A DNA stretch of 64,000 nt. Origin: Novosphingobium sp. GTDB lineage: Bacteria > Pseudomonadota > Alphaproteobacteria > Sphingomonadales > Sphingomonadaceae. The position numbers and the translations under genes were made by a program. Within the stretch, counting starts at the first letter, position 1. Every line of letters starts with the position of its first letter. The notes under the pieces were generated by a model, which worked only from the letters and a program-made list of their open reading frames with translations, did not search any database and was not told where the DNA came from. Shown piece after piece: positions 47,066-56,826 of this stretch. Location: NCBI GenBank assembly GCA_030697365.1, contig JAUYQH010000062.1, positions 1 through 64,000 of the forward strand, in the 5' to 3' direction.

Positions 47066-47686
47066 ATGAAACAGGCAGCAGCCGTCACCTGGGCCGAACC
47101 CGGCGACCTTGCCGCGGTCGCGGAGCGGATCGCGCGAGAGGTCGCGCGTCCGGGCAAGAAGCGGATCGCGATGGCGGGGGGATCGACGCCTGCCAAGGTC
47201 CTTGCACTGCTGGCCTCGCAGAATCTCGACTGGGCGGGCGTCACCATCGTCCCTACCGACGACCGTCAGGTTCCCGCCGATCACCCCGCCAGCAACCTTG
47301 GCGCATTGCGCACCGCGTTCGCGGGCACCGCGGCAGAGATCGTGCCGCTGGTCGAGGGCGACAAGATCGCGCCGTTCGATCTGGTCTGGCTGGGGATGGG
47401 CGTCGACGGGCATATCGCCTCGCTGTTCCCACGCATGTGCGCCGAGCAGCGCCGCGGCCGCCGGGTGATCTCCGCGTCCCCGATCCCGCTGCCCCCCGAA
47501 GCGCCGTTCGCCCGGCTCACGCTCAACCGCAAGGCGCTGGCTGCGACCCGCGAGACGATCCTGGTTGTCACCGGACGCGAAAAGCGCGCGGTGATCGAAC
47601 ACGCGCTGGCCGGGCGCGATACACTGCCGGTTTCCGACATCCTGCGCGGGGGCAAGGCGCCCGTGACCATCTACTGGAGCGAATGA
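47066..47686 (+). CDS. pgl: 6-phosphogluconolactonase
   Basis: Pgl hydrolyses 6-phosphogluconolactone. The 206-residue protein has the DevB-type motifs [40 protein letters not shown] and [17 protein letters not shown]. The ATG at 47066 matches the family start; further upstream the frame has no homology. It is the first gene of an Entner-Doudoroff operon and is divergent from putA by 115 bases. zwf, which commonly precedes pgl in sphingomonads, is missing here. Confidence 0.93.
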   Translation: MKQAAAVTWAEPGDLAAVAERIAREVARPGKKRIAMAGGSTPAKVLALLASQNLDWAGVTIVPTDDRQVPADHPASNLGALRTAFAGTAAEIVPLVEGDKIAPFDLVWLGMGVDGHIASLFPRMCAEQRRGRRVISASPIPLPPEAPFARLTLNRKALAATRETILVVTGREKRAVIEHALAGRDTLPVSDILRGGKAPVTIYWSE

Positions 47687-49506
47687 TGCCCCTTCACCCG
47701 ACGCTGGAAAAAGTCACCGCGCGGATCGCTGAACGCAGCCGCGCGAGCCGTGCGGCTTACCTCGATCTGATCGGCCGCGCCCGCGATCATGGGGTCAACC
47801 GGCCGACGCTATCGTGCGGCAATCTTGCCCACGCGTTTGCTGCATCGGGCGAGGACAAGCCCGCGATCCGCGGCGGCAACGCGCCCAACATCGGCATCGT
47901 CACCGCCTACAACGACATGCTCTCGGCGCATCAGCCCTACGGGCCGTACCCTGCGCAGATCAAGGTGTTCGCGCGCGAGGTGGGTGCCACCGCGCAAGTC
48001 GCGGGCGGGGTTCCGGCGATGTGCGACGGGGTGACCCAGGGCCAGCCCTCGATGGAACTGTCGCTGTTCAGCCGCGATACCATCGCTCTTTCCACCGCAG
48101 TCGCGCTGAGCCACGGGATGTTCGAGGCGGCGTTGCTGCTGGGCATCTGCGACAAGATCGTCCCCGGGCTGCTGATCGGCGCCTTGCGCTTCGGCCATCT
48201 GCCCACGATCCTGGTGCCTGCCGGGCCGATGCCCAGCGGCCTCGCCAACAAGGAGAAGGCGCGCATCCGCCAGCTGTTCGCCGAGGGCAAGGCGACCCGC
48301 GCCGAACTGCTCGAGGCCGAGGCGGCGAGTTATCACGGCGCGGGGACCTGCACCTTCTATGGCACCGCCAACTCCAACCAGATGATGATGGAGATGATGG
48401 GGCTGCACATGCCGGGGTCGAGCTTCGTCCAACCGGGCGCGAAATTGCGCCAGGAACTGACCCGCGCGGCGGTCCATCAGGTGGCGGCGAGCGGCTGGGA
48501 CGGTGACGACTACCGCCCACTGGGGCATTGTGTGGACGAGAAGGCGATCGTCAACGCTATCGTCGGGCTGCTGGCCACCGGGGGATCGACCAACCACGTC
48601 ATCCACATCCCCGCCATCGCCCGCGCCGCGGGGGTGCTGGTCGATTGGGACGACATGGACGAGCTGAGCCGCGCCGTCCCGCTGGTCGCCAGCGTTTATC
48701 CCAACGGCGGCGGCGACGTGAACGCCTTCGCCGCGGCGGGCGGGATGCCGTTCGTGATCCGCGAACTGCTCGACGCCGGGCTGGCGCACGGGGATATTCG
48801 CACGGTCTATGGCGCGTCGCTGATGGAGGGGGCGCAACAGCCGACGCTCGATGGCGAGGCGTTGCGCTGGGACGCCGCGCCGACGCGCTCGTCCGACGAA
48901 ACCATCCTGCGCGGCACAGCCGAACCGTTCCAGCTCGAGGGAGGTTTTCGCCTGCTTTCCGGCAATCTCGGCCGCGGGACAATCAAAGTGAGCGCGGTGG
49001 CGGCTGAGCGTCTGACGATCGAGGCCCAAGCCCGCGTGTTCGCCGATCAGGACGCGGTGATCGCGGCGTTCAAGGCGGGCGAGCTCGAGCGCGACGTGGT
49101 GGTGGTGGTCCGCTTTCAGGGTCCGGCGGCCAACGGCATGCCCGAACTCCACAAGCTGACTCCGCCGCTGGGCGTGCTCCAGGACCGCGGCTTCCGCGTC
49201 GCGCTGGTCACCGACGGACGGATGAGCGGGGCCAGCGGCAAAGTCCCCGCAGCGATCCACGTGACTCCCGAGGCGCATCTCGGCGGCGCTTTGGCCAGGC
49301 TGCGCGACGGTGATCTGGTGCGGGTCTGCGCCGAGAAGGGCGAGCTGGTCGCGCTGGTCGATGCGGCGGAGTGGGATGCGCGCGAATTGGCCGTCCAGCC
49401 CGCGGTTGCGGCGGGTACAGGCCGAGAGCTGTTCGCGCTGATGCGGCTCCACTGCGATACCGCCGAGCAAGGCGCGAGCGCGATGCTCGCGGCGGCGGGC
49501 CTGTGA
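47683..49506 (+). CDS. edd: Phosphogluconate dehydratase
   Basis: Edd converts 6-phosphogluconate to KDPG, the defining step of the Entner-Doudoroff pathway. The 607-residue iron-sulfur enzyme of the IlvD/Edd family shows [80 protein letters not shown] and [20 protein letters not shown], with conserved cysteines. The start overlaps the pgl stop (ATGA; the next codon is also ATG). The stop overlaps glk. Confidence 0.96.
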   Translation: MMPLHPTLEKVTARIAERSRASRAAYLDLIGRARDHGVNRPTLSCGNLAHAFAASGEDKPAIRGGNAPNIGIVTAYNDMLSAHQPYGPYPAQIKVFAREVGATAQVAGGVPAMCDGVTQGQPSMELSLFSRDTIALSTAVALSHGMFEAALLLGICDKIVPGLLIGALRFGHLPTILVPAGPMPSGLANKEKARIRQLFAEGKATRAELLEAEAASYHGAGTCTFYGTANSNQMMMEMMGLHMPGSSFVQPGAKLRQELTRAAVHQVAASGWDGDDYRPLGHCVDEKAIVNAIVGLLATGGSTNHVIHIPAIARAAGVLVDWDDMDELSRAVPLVASVYPNGGGDVNAFAAAGGMPFVIRELLDAGLAHGDIRTVYGASLMEGAQQPTLDGEALRWDAAPTRSSDETILRGTAEPFQLEGGFRLLSGNLGRGTIKVSAVAAERLTIEAQARVFADQDAVIAAFKAGELERDVVVVVRFQGPAANGMPELHKLTPPLGVLQDRGFRVALVTDGRMSGASGKVPAAIHVTPEAHLGGALARLRDGDLVRVCAEKGELVALVDAAEWDARELAVQPAVAAGTGRELFALMRLHCDTAEQGASAMLAAAGL

Positions 49507-50489
49507 GTCCAACCGGCGTGACCCAGCTCGTCGCGGTCGATATCGGGGGCACCCATGCGCGGTTCGCGCTGGCCGAAGTGGCGGACGGCAAGGTCGTGGC
49601 GCTCGGCCCCGAGACCACGCTCAAGACCGCCGAGCACGCGAGCTTCCAGACCGCTTGGGAGGCTTTCGGCGAAGAGCTGGGCCATGCGCTACCCTCCGCC
49701 GCGGCGATTGCGGTCGCGGGGCCGGTGCAGGGCGAGATCGTCCAGTTCACCAACAACCCGTGGATCATCCGCCCCGCGCTGGTGAACGAGAAGTTGGGGA
49801 TCGAGCGCCACGTCCTGATCAACGACTTCGCTGCGGTCGGCCATGCGGTGGCACAGGCCGAGCCAGAGCATTTCTTGCATCTTACCGGGCCGGATACAGT
49901 GCTTCCGGGCGAGGGCACGATCAGCGTGGTCGGCCCCGGCACCGGACTGGGGGTCGCGCATGTCTGGCGCGACGCGCATGGCTATCGCGTCTCGGCGACC
50001 GAGGGCGGACATATCGATTTCGCCCCGCTCGACGGAATCGAGGACGCGATCCTTGCCCGGTTGCGCGAGCGATACCGCCGGGTTTCGGTCGAGCGCGTGG
50101 TCGCCGGGCCGGGCCTCGCCGAAATTCGCGCCACGCTCGCCCGGCTCGAAGTCAAGGCGGTGCTCGAGACCGACGACAGGGAGCTGTGGGCGCTGGCGAT
50201 GAGCGGCGAGGACAGCCTGGCCGCCGCCGCGCTCGATCGCTTCTGCCTCGCGCTGGGCAGCGTCGCGGGTGATCTCGCGCTGGCGCAGGGCGCGTCGGCC
50301 ACGGTGATCGCCGGCGGGCTCGGCTACCGCATTCGCGACCACCTCGTCCGTTCGGGCTTTGCCGAACGTTATACTGCCAAGGGACGGTTCGCGGGAATGA
50401 TGGCGGGGCTGCCGGTCAAGCTGATCGTCCATCCCCAGCCGGGACTGCTGGGGGCCGCGGCGGCGTTTGCGCAGACCTATCCGGACTAA
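49503..50489 (+). CDS. glk: Glucokinase
   Basis: Glk phosphorylates glucose with ATP. The 328-residue protein starts at GTG overlapping the edd stop (GTGA). It has the ROK-unlike bacterial glucokinase motifs [55 protein letters not shown] and [20 protein letters not shown], then [19 protein letters not shown] and [19 protein letters not shown]. It ends the pgl-edd-glk operon and overlaps the convergent ligD gene by four bases. Confidence 0.95.
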   Translation: MSPTGVTQLVAVDIGGTHARFALAEVADGKVVALGPETTLKTAEHASFQTAWEAFGEELGHALPSAAAIAVAGPVQGEIVQFTNNPWIIRPALVNEKLGIERHVLINDFAAVGHAVAQAEPEHFLHLTGPDTVLPGEGTISVVGPGTGLGVAHVWRDAHGYRVSATEGGHIDFAPLDGIEDAILARLRERYRRVSVERVVAGPGLAEIRATLARLEVKAVLETDDRELWALAMSGEDSLAAAALDRFCLALGSVAGDLALAQGASATVIAGGLGYRIRDHLVRSGFAERYTAKGRFAGMMAGLPVKLIVHPQPGLLGAAAAFAQTYPD

Positions 50490-52999
50490 AAATCCGGCAA
50501 CCTCTGCGCCGCAAATCCCCACCCCGCGAGCGCCTTGCCCTTGGCCCGCCGCAGCAGCGTGGCCGCATCCCCGATCGACCACGGATGCGCGTGCTCGAAC
50601 CCGGCGAGTTCGCCCCAGGCGATCGGCGCCGCGACCGGCGCACCCTCGCGGGCGCGCGCCGAATAGGGGAGGACCGCGGTGGCGCCGCGCTGGTTGCGCA
50701 GCCAGTCGATGAAGATCTTGCCCTTGCGCTTGGCCTTGCTCATCTGCGCGACGAACCGTTCGGGCTCGGCCAGCGCCAGCGCCTCGGCAAAGCGCTTGGC
50801 GAAGTCCTTGTGCGCCTCCCACGAATGCCCGGGTTCGAGCGGCACCACTACATGGACTCCCTTGCCCCCCGAAAGCATCGCGAAGCTGACCAGGCCAAGG
50901 TCTTCCAGCCTGTCGTGGATGTCCCTGGCCGCGCTCTTCACGTCGCCGAAGTCGAGTCCCTCGTCGGGATCGAGATCGATGATCAGGCGGTCGGGATGCT
51001 CGACGTCGCTGGCGCGGCTGCCCCAGCCGTGGAACTCGATCGTTCCCATCTGGACGCAGGCCAGCAGCCCCTCGGCACTGTCGAGCCACAGATAGTCCTC
51101 GGCCCCGCCGTCCTTCTCGACAATCGGGACGTGGTGGACGTGCGCGCCGAAAGTGCCCGCGTCGTGCTTCTGGAAGAAGCATTTCTTGGCGCGGCCCTGC
51201 GGACAGCGGACCAGGCTGACCGGGCGCCCCGCCGCGAATGGCAGCATCAGCGGGGCGATGGCGGCGGTGTAGTCGGCGAGGTCGCCCTTGGTCTGCCCGC
51301 TGTCGTAGATCGCCCGGTCGCGGTTGGAGATTTTCACGGTTTCGGCTTCGGGGACAGCGACCGGCTTTTCGGGTTTCACGTCTTTGGCCGCCTTGTCGCC
51401 GCGCAAGCCCAGGAAGCTGCCGTGGCGGACCGATCCGTCCGCGGTAAATTCGGCAAAGGCGATCTCGGCGACCAGCTGGGGCTTGAGCCAGGTTACCCCG
51501 CGGCGCGCCTCGCGGGGGACTTCGGCGGCGGGTTCGGCGGCTTCCAGTTTGGCCATCCGCGTAGCGAGGTCGCCCAGCGTGTCGCCGTTGAAACCGGTGC
51601 CGACATTGCCCTTGTAAACCAGCGCCTTGCCCTCGTTCTGCGCCAGCAGCAGCGACGAGAACGGGCGTCCGCGCGCGCTCGACTTCTTCCAGCCGATAAT
51701 GACGAATTCCTGCCGCCGGGTGCATTTGACCTTGAGCCAGGCCTTGCTCCGCTTGCCCGTGTATTTGCCGTCGATCCGCTTGGAGATGATCCCTTCCTGC
51801 CCGGCGTCGCACATTGCCCGCAGCAGCTTCTCGCCCGCGCCGATCACGTGATCGGCGACGTGGATCGGCGGCGCGGCGGCGGCGAGCAGCGCTTCGAGCC
51901 GTTCCTTGCGCTCGATGTTGGTCAGCCCGGTCAGATCGGCGCCGTCGATTTCGAGCACATCGAAGGCGTGGAAGCTCAGCGGGGTCTTGTCGGTCTGTGC
52001 GCCGTGGCCGCGCTTGAGCACCGCCTGGAGCGAGGAGAAATCGGGATTGCCGTCCTTGTCGTAGGACACGATTTCACCGTCGATCAGCGCGGGCGGCAGG
52101 TCGAGCGCGGCGATCGCCCGGGCCAGCGGGGCGAACTTGTCGGTCCAGTCGAGCCCGTTGCGGGTGTAGACTCGCACTTCTGCGCCTTTGACTGCGACCA
52201 ACGCCCGGTAACCGTCGAACTTGATCTCGTGGATCCAGCCGTTCCCCGCGGGGACGGCATCGACCAGCGTGGCAAGCTGCGGCGCGCGGAATTTTGGAAG
52301 AGCTCCAGCCGATTTGCGCGGTTTGGACGGTTTGGCCAACGTCGCATTATGCTCCGCGGCATCCGCCATGATCTCGGTGAACGCCTTGCCTTTTTTGCCC
52401 TTGAGCGAATGCGCCCCCGCCTGGTCGGCGGCGATCTCGGCCATCGTCCGCCCGGTCAGCACGCTGGTCAGCGCGCGTTCGACCAGCACCTCGCCTTCTT
52501 CGGCGCAATCGTCGGCGATCTTGCGCAGCAGCCAGTTCTCGCGCTTTTCGCCGGGGCGGGGGCGCAGGCGGATCAGGATCCACTCGCCGTTCATCCGCTC
52601 GCCCGACAGGGTGAAGTGGAGGTGGCCCTTGTCGATGTCCTTGGCGCTTTTTCCTTCGATCGGCGCCCAGCTGCCGCGGTCCCACAGCATCACCGTGCCG
52701 CCGCCGTATTCGCCTTTGGGGATCGTCCCCTCGAATTCGGCATAAGCCATCGGGTGGTCTTCGGTCCGCACCGCGAGCCGCTTGTCGTCGGGATCGAGGC
52801 TGGGCCCGCGGGTCACCGCCCACGATTTGAGCACGCCATCGACTTCGAGCCGCAAATCCCAATGGAGCCGGGTGGCGTCGTGCTTCTGGACGATGAATAT
52901 GTTGCCTTGCGGGCTCGACGCGCGTTTCCCCGCGGGTTCGGCAGTCGTCTTGAAGTCGCGCTTGGCGTTATAGGCGGCAAGCGTATCGGTGCGCTCCAT
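50486..52999 (-). CDS. ligD: Multifunctional end-joining DNA ligase LigD
   Basis: LigD processes and seals double-strand breaks together with Ku. The 837-residue protein has, in order, a 3'-phosphoesterase domain (about 30-190; QKHDATRLHWDLRLEVDG), an ATP-dependent ligase domain with the adenylated Lys in HEIKFDGYRALVAVKG and ligase motifs LIDGEIVSYD and EGIISKRIDGKYTGKRSKAW, and a C-terminal primase-polymerase domain (LIIDLDPDEGLDFGDVKSAA, SGGKGVHVVVPLEPG). The ATG at 52999 gives a normal start (MERTDTLAAYNAKRDF). It follows ku by one base. Confidence 0.95.
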   Translation of the reverse strand: MERTDTLAAYNAKRDFKTTAEPAGKRASSPQGNIFIVQKHDATRLHWDLRLEVDGVLKSWAVTRGPSLDPDDKRLAVRTEDHPMAYAEFEGTIPKGEYGGGTVMLWDRGSWAPIEGKSAKDIDKGHLHFTLSGERMNGEWILIRLRPRPGEKRENWLLRKIADDCAEEGEVLVERALTSVLTGRTMAEIAADQAGAHSLKGKKGKAFTEIMADAAEHNATLAKPSKPRKSAGALPKFRAPQLATLVDAVPAGNGWIHEIKFDGYRALVAVKGAEVRVYTRNGLDWTDKFAPLARAIAALDLPPALIDGEIVSYDKDGNPDFSSLQAVLKRGHGAQTDKTPLSFHAFDVLEIDGADLTGLTNIERKERLEALLAAAAPPIHVADHVIGAGEKLLRAMCDAGQEGIISKRIDGKYTGKRSKAWLKVKCTRRQEFVIIGWKKSSARGRPFSSLLLAQNEGKALVYKGNVGTGFNGDTLGDLATRMAKLEAAEPAAEVPREARRGVTWLKPQLVAEIAFAEFTADGSVRHGSFLGLRGDKAAKDVKPEKPVAVPEAETVKISNRDRAIYDSGQTKGDLADYTAAIAPLMLPFAAGRPVSLVRCPQGRAKKCFFQKHDAGTFGAHVHHVPIVEKDGGAEDYLWLDSAEGLLACVQMGTIEFHGWGSRASDVEHPDRLIIDLDPDEGLDFGDVKSAARDIHDRLEDLGLVSFAMLSGGKGVHVVVPLEPGHSWEAHKDFAKRFAEALALAEPERFVAQMSKAKRKGKIFIDWLRNQRGATAVLPYSARAREGAPVAAPIAWGELAGFEHAHPWSIGDAATLLRRAKGKALAGWGFAAQRLPDF

Positions 53000-53000
53000 T

Positions 53001-53876
53001 TCAGGCCCGCTTGCGCGCGGCGGGCTTGGTCGGGGCCTTCTTCGCGGGTGCCTTCTTTGCTGCGGACTTCGGCGCACTCCCCCCCGAACCGACCGACTTC
53101 TTCAAGGCTGCCATGAGGTCGATCACGTTGCCGCCGCGCGGCGCGGGTTCGGACACGTCCTCGAGGATCGTCTTGCCCTTGGCCTTCTGTTTCTTCTCGA
53201 TCAGGCGGTGGAGCGCCTCGATGTAACGGTCGTGGAACTCCTCGGGCTTGAACGGCGCGGTCTTCTTGTCGATCAGCGTTGTGGCCAGATCGAGCAGGTC
53301 GGCATCGGGCCTGGCGTCGGGGATGTCGCGGAAGAACCCCTGCGCCTTCTGGACCTCGTCCGAATAGCGCAGCGTCTCCATCACGATCCCGCGCCCGCAC
53401 GGCTTGAGGCTGACCAGTTGCTCGCGCCCCCGCACCGACAGCTGGCCGAGCGCGATCTTGCCCGCGCTGCGCAGCGCTTCGCGCAGCACGACATAGGCTT
53501 CCTCGGCCAGGTCGTCCGCCGGGACGACGTAGTACGGCTTCTCGAAATAGAGCACGTCGATGTCGTCGCGACCGACGAACTGGACCAGGTCGAGCGTCTT
53601 CTTGCTTTCGATCTTGACCGCCTCGATCTCCTCGTCCTCGAGCAGGACGTAGTTGCCCTTGGACACCTCGAAGCCCTTGACGATTTCGTCGCGATCGACC
53701 GGGCCTACGCCCTGGACGACCTTTTCATAATTGATCGGCTTGCCCGTGGGCTCGTGGATCTGGCGGAAACTGATGGCCGCGCCCGATTTGGTCGCGGGAT
53801 AGATTTCCACCGGGATCGAGACCAGCGCGAGCCGGATCTGTCCCTGCCAGTATGCTCGTGCGGCCATTGTGCTCAT
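53001..53876 (-). CDS. ku: Ku DNA end-binding protein
   Basis: Ku forms a ring around DNA ends and recruits LigD. The 291-residue protein has the bacterial Ku core (YWQGQIRLALVSIPVEIYPA, SFRQIHEPTGKPINYEKVV, VLYFEKPYYVVPADDLAEEA, LGQLSVRGREQLVSLKPCGR) and a Lys/Ala-rich basic C-terminal tail (APAKKAPTKPAARKRA) typical of bacterial Ku that binds DNA and LigD. The start could be this ATG or one three codons downstream (53867). Confidence 0.95.
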   Translation of the reverse strand: MSTMAARAYWQGQIRLALVSIPVEIYPATKSGAAISFRQIHEPTGKPINYEKVVQGVGPVDRDEIVKGFEVSKGNYVLLEDEEIEAVKIESKKTLDLVQFVGRDDIDVLYFEKPYYVVPADDLAEEAYVVLREALRSAGKIALGQLSVRGREQLVSLKPCGRGIVMETLRYSDEVQKAQGFFRDIPDARPDADLLDLATTLIDKKTAPFKPEEFHDRYIEALHRLIEKKQKAKGKTILEDVSEPAPRGGNVIDLMAALKKSVGSGGSAPKSAAKKAPAKKAPTKPAARKRA

Positions 53877-54000
53877 CCCGTCGCGGTTATCGCTCGACTC
53901 CACGAATCCTCAGAGGCTTGGCGGTTCCCGAAAGCGTTCATCATGCGGTCAGCGGGTGTTACTATGCTGGCTGGCCGCCTGAGCTACGGAGTCGCCTGCC

Positions 54001-54582
54001 ATGTCCACTCGAGTCCTGCTTGCCGCGCCCGCGCTGGCGCTCGTCCTGGCCGCGTCGCCTGCCGCGGCGAAGCCCGGTTCGACCGAAAAGATGACCGAGA
54101 TGATGCGCGATCCCGCGACCCAGCAGGCGATGGCCCGCGCGGTGGCGGCGATGAGCGAGGCGATGCTCGACATGCCGCTCGAACCGCTGGCCCGCGCCGC
54201 CGAGGCAATGGGTGATCGCCGGACCGCGCGCGAGATGCGCCGCTCGACGCTGGGCGACTACGCCGGCCCCGAGGCGCGCGACGTGCCCCGCAAGATGAGC
54301 CGCCAGCTGCCTGCGATTATGGGCGCGATGGGCGGGATGGCCGCGGCGGCCGAAGAAATGACCCCCGCGCTCAAGGCGATGGCCAAGGAAATGGGCGCGC
54401 GAATGAAGGACGCGATGCGCGACGGGGCCAGTGGCGAAAGCCGCGATTATCGTGACGAAGATTACCGCACATCGCCCCGCGATGACGAAAACTCGGACGC
54501 CCCGCCGCCTTCGGCGAGCGAAGAGCCTGATCAGGGTCCCTACGCGACGCCTGCGCCGGATGAGGGCGACGCGGGACTTTAG
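54001..54582 (+). CDS. Met-rich secreted protein of unknown function
   Basis: The 193-residue product has a signal peptide (MSTRVLLAAPALALVLAASP, then AAAK), a helical body rich in methionine and alanine (MTEMMRDPATQQAMARAVAA, MGAMGGMAAAAEEMTPALKA) and an acidic, Pro-rich C-terminus. Met-rich helices may bind metals such as copper or simply be amphipathic; nothing more specific can be said. It is divergent from ku by 124 bases and precedes ppk1. Confidence 0.75.
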   Translation: MSTRVLLAAPALALVLAASPAAAKPGSTEKMTEMMRDPATQQAMARAVAAMSEAMLDMPLEPLARAAEAMGDRRTAREMRRSTLGDYAGPEARDVPRKMSRQLPAIMGAMGGMAAAAEEMTPALKAMAKEMGARMKDAMRDGASGESRDYRDEDYRTSPRDDENSDAPPPSASEEPDQGPYATPAPDEGDAGL

Positions 54583-54666
54583 GAGCGTCGTAGGACGCCT
54601 GCTACCCTCCGTCACAAAACCGTAACCTTGCTCGCTCACCCCCGAACCCGCTATTTGAGCGGGGGC

Positions 54667-56826
54667 ATGTTGAACGATCGCATACGTGCCGCCAACGTGG
54701 GCGATGTCCCGGCACCCGCCGCCGGCGAGCCGCGCTATTTCAACCGCGAGCTGAGCTGGCTCCAGTTCAACCGGCGGGTTCTCGCCGAAGCCGCCAATCC
54801 GGCCTATCCGCTGCTCGAACGGCTGCGCTTCCTTTCGATCAGCGGCAACAACCTCGATGAGTTCTTTATGGTCCGCGTCGCCGGGCTCAAGGGCCAGCAG
54901 CTGCGCAAGATCGAGGATCTCTCGCACGACGGCCTGACCCCGTCGCAGCAGTTGCCGCTGATCACTGCGCAGGCCGACGCGCTGATGGCCGACCAGCAGG
55001 GGCTGTGGCGCGAGCTGCATGCTGCGCTGGCCGGGCACGGGATCGAGGTGCTCGAACTGTACCAGATTACCCGCACCGAGGGCGCCGAGCTCGAACGCTT
55101 CTTCCGCGAAAATGTGCTGCCGATCATCACCCCGCAGGCGCTCGATCCGGCGCATCCGTTTCCGTTCATTCCCAACCTGGGGCTGTCGATCCTGTTCGAG
55201 CTGCGCCGCAAGGCCGACGGCGAACCGGTTCGCGAGCTGATCATGCTGCCCCCGGCGCTTCCACGCTTTTATCGACTTGGCGGCATGGGTGCGCGCTTCG
55301 TGGCGCTGGAGACGGTGCTGCGCTATTTCAGCGAGGCGTTGTTTCCGGGTTTCCAGGTTATCGGATCGGCTGCGTTCCGCGTCGTGCGCGACAGCGACAT
55401 CGAGGTTGAGGAAGAAGCCGAGGACCTGGTCCGCTATTTCCGCAGCGCGATCAAGCGGCGGCGGCGGGGGCGGGTGATCCGGCTCGAGGCGGAGGCCGCG
55501 ATCCCGGCCGAGCTCGCCAGCCTGATCGTCCGCGAGCAGGGCGGCGACGATGCGATGGTCAGCGAGACCGACGGCCTGCTGGGGATCGCCGACCTTGCCC
55601 AGGTGGTGGAGATCGAGCGGCCCGAGCTCAAGTTCGAACCCTACACGCCCCGGTTTCCCGAACGCATCCGCGACCACGACGGCGATTGCTTCGCGGCGAT
55701 CCGCGAGAAGGACATCGTCGTCCATCACCCCTACGAGGCGTTCGACGTGGTCCTCGCCTTCCTGCGCCAGGCGGCCGAAGACCCCGACGTGCTTGCGATC
55801 AAGCAGACGTTGTATCGCGCGGGCAAGCAAGGAGCTGTAATCAGGGCTCTTTGCGACGCGGCCGAGGCGGGCAAGGCGGTGACCGCGGTGGTCGAGCTGA
55901 AAGCCCGCTTCGACGAGGAGCAGAACCTGCAATGGGCCGCCCAGCTCGAACGCTCGGGCGTGCAGGTGGTCTATGGCTTCATCGAGCTGAAAACCCACGC
56001 CAAGATCAGCCTGGTCGTGCGGCGCGAAGGCCGGCGCGTTCGCACTTACTGCCACTTCGGCACGGGCAATTACCACCCGGTCACCGCGCGGATCTACACC
56101 GACCTCAGCTTCTTCACCGCCGATCCGAAAACCGCGGCCGAGGCGGCGCAAGTGTTCAACTACATCACCGGGTACATCGAGCCGCAAAACCTCGAACTGC
56201 TGATGGTCAGCCCGCTCAACTTTCGCGAGCGGCTTTACGACCTGATCGACCGCGAAATCGCCAATGCCGCGGCAGGCAAGCCTTCCGGGATCTGGGCCAA
56301 GATGAATTCGCTGTCCAACCCGGGAATCATCGACAAATTGTACGAAGCGAGCGCCGCCGGGGTGCCGATCCGCCTGGTGATCCGCGGGGTGTGCTGCCTG
56401 CGCCCGGGGGTTCCGGGGCTGTCAGAGACGATCGAAGTCAAGTCGATCGTCGGGCGGTTTCTCGAACACAGCCGGGTCTGGGCTTTCGCCAACGGCGCGC
56501 GGCTGCCCAGCCGCAAGGCCGCGGTGTACATTTCCTCCGCCGACTGGATGAGCCGCAACATCAACCGCCGCGTCGAATACGCGCTCCCGGTGCGCAACCC
56601 CACGGTCCACGACCAGATCCTCGACCAGGTCATGCTCGCCAACCTGCTCGACACCGAACAGAGCTGGGAGCTTTTGGCGGACGGTTCGTACCGCAAGGTC
56701 GTGGCCGAGGGACCGCGCTTCAACCTCCACACCTATTTCATGACCAACCCCTCGCTCTCGGGCCGCGGCGCTTCGCTCGGCGAGGCTGGCGAAGTGCCCA
56801 AACTCTCCCTACACACCCGCGGGTGA
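54667..56826 (+). CDS. ppk: Polyphosphate kinase 1
   Basis: Ppk1 polymerises the gamma phosphate of ATP into polyphosphate. The 719-residue protein shows the N-terminal block RYFNRELSWLQFNRRVLAEA, ISGNNLDEFFMVRVAGLKGQ, VHHPYEAFDVVLAFLRQAAE, the catalytic His region YCHFGTGNYHPVTARIYTDL and VYISSADWMSRNINRRVEYA. An in-frame upstream ATG (54628) lacks homology, so 54667 is preferred. The stop overlaps the ppx start (GTGA). Confidence 0.96.
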   Translation: MLNDRIRAANVGDVPAPAAGEPRYFNRELSWLQFNRRVLAEAANPAYPLLERLRFLSISGNNLDEFFMVRVAGLKGQQLRKIEDLSHDGLTPSQQLPLITAQADALMADQQGLWRELHAALAGHGIEVLELYQITRTEGAELERFFRENVLPIITPQALDPAHPFPFIPNLGLSILFELRRKADGEPVRELIMLPPALPRFYRLGGMGARFVALETVLRYFSEALFPGFQVIGSAAFRVVRDSDIEVEEEAEDLVRYFRSAIKRRRRGRVIRLEAEAAIPAELASLIVREQGGDDAMVSETDGLLGIADLAQVVEIERPELKFEPYTPRFPERIRDHDGDCFAAIREKDIVVHHPYEAFDVVLAFLRQAAEDPDVLAIKQTLYRAGKQGAVIRALCDAAEAGKAVTAVVELKARFDEEQNLQWAAQLERSGVQVVYGFIELKTHAKISLVVRREGRRVRTYCHFGTGNYHPVTARIYTDLSFFTADPKTAAEAAQVFNYITGYIEPQNLELLMVSPLNFRERLYDLIDREIANAAAGKPSGIWAKMNSLSNPGIIDKLYEASAAGVPIRLVIRGVCCLRPGVPGLSETIEVKSIVGRFLEHSRVWAFANGARLPSRKAAVYISSADWMSRNINRRVEYALPVRNPTVHDQILDQVMLANLLDTEQSWELLADGSYRKVVAEGPRFNLHTYFMTNPSLSGRGASLGEAGEVPKLSLHTRG

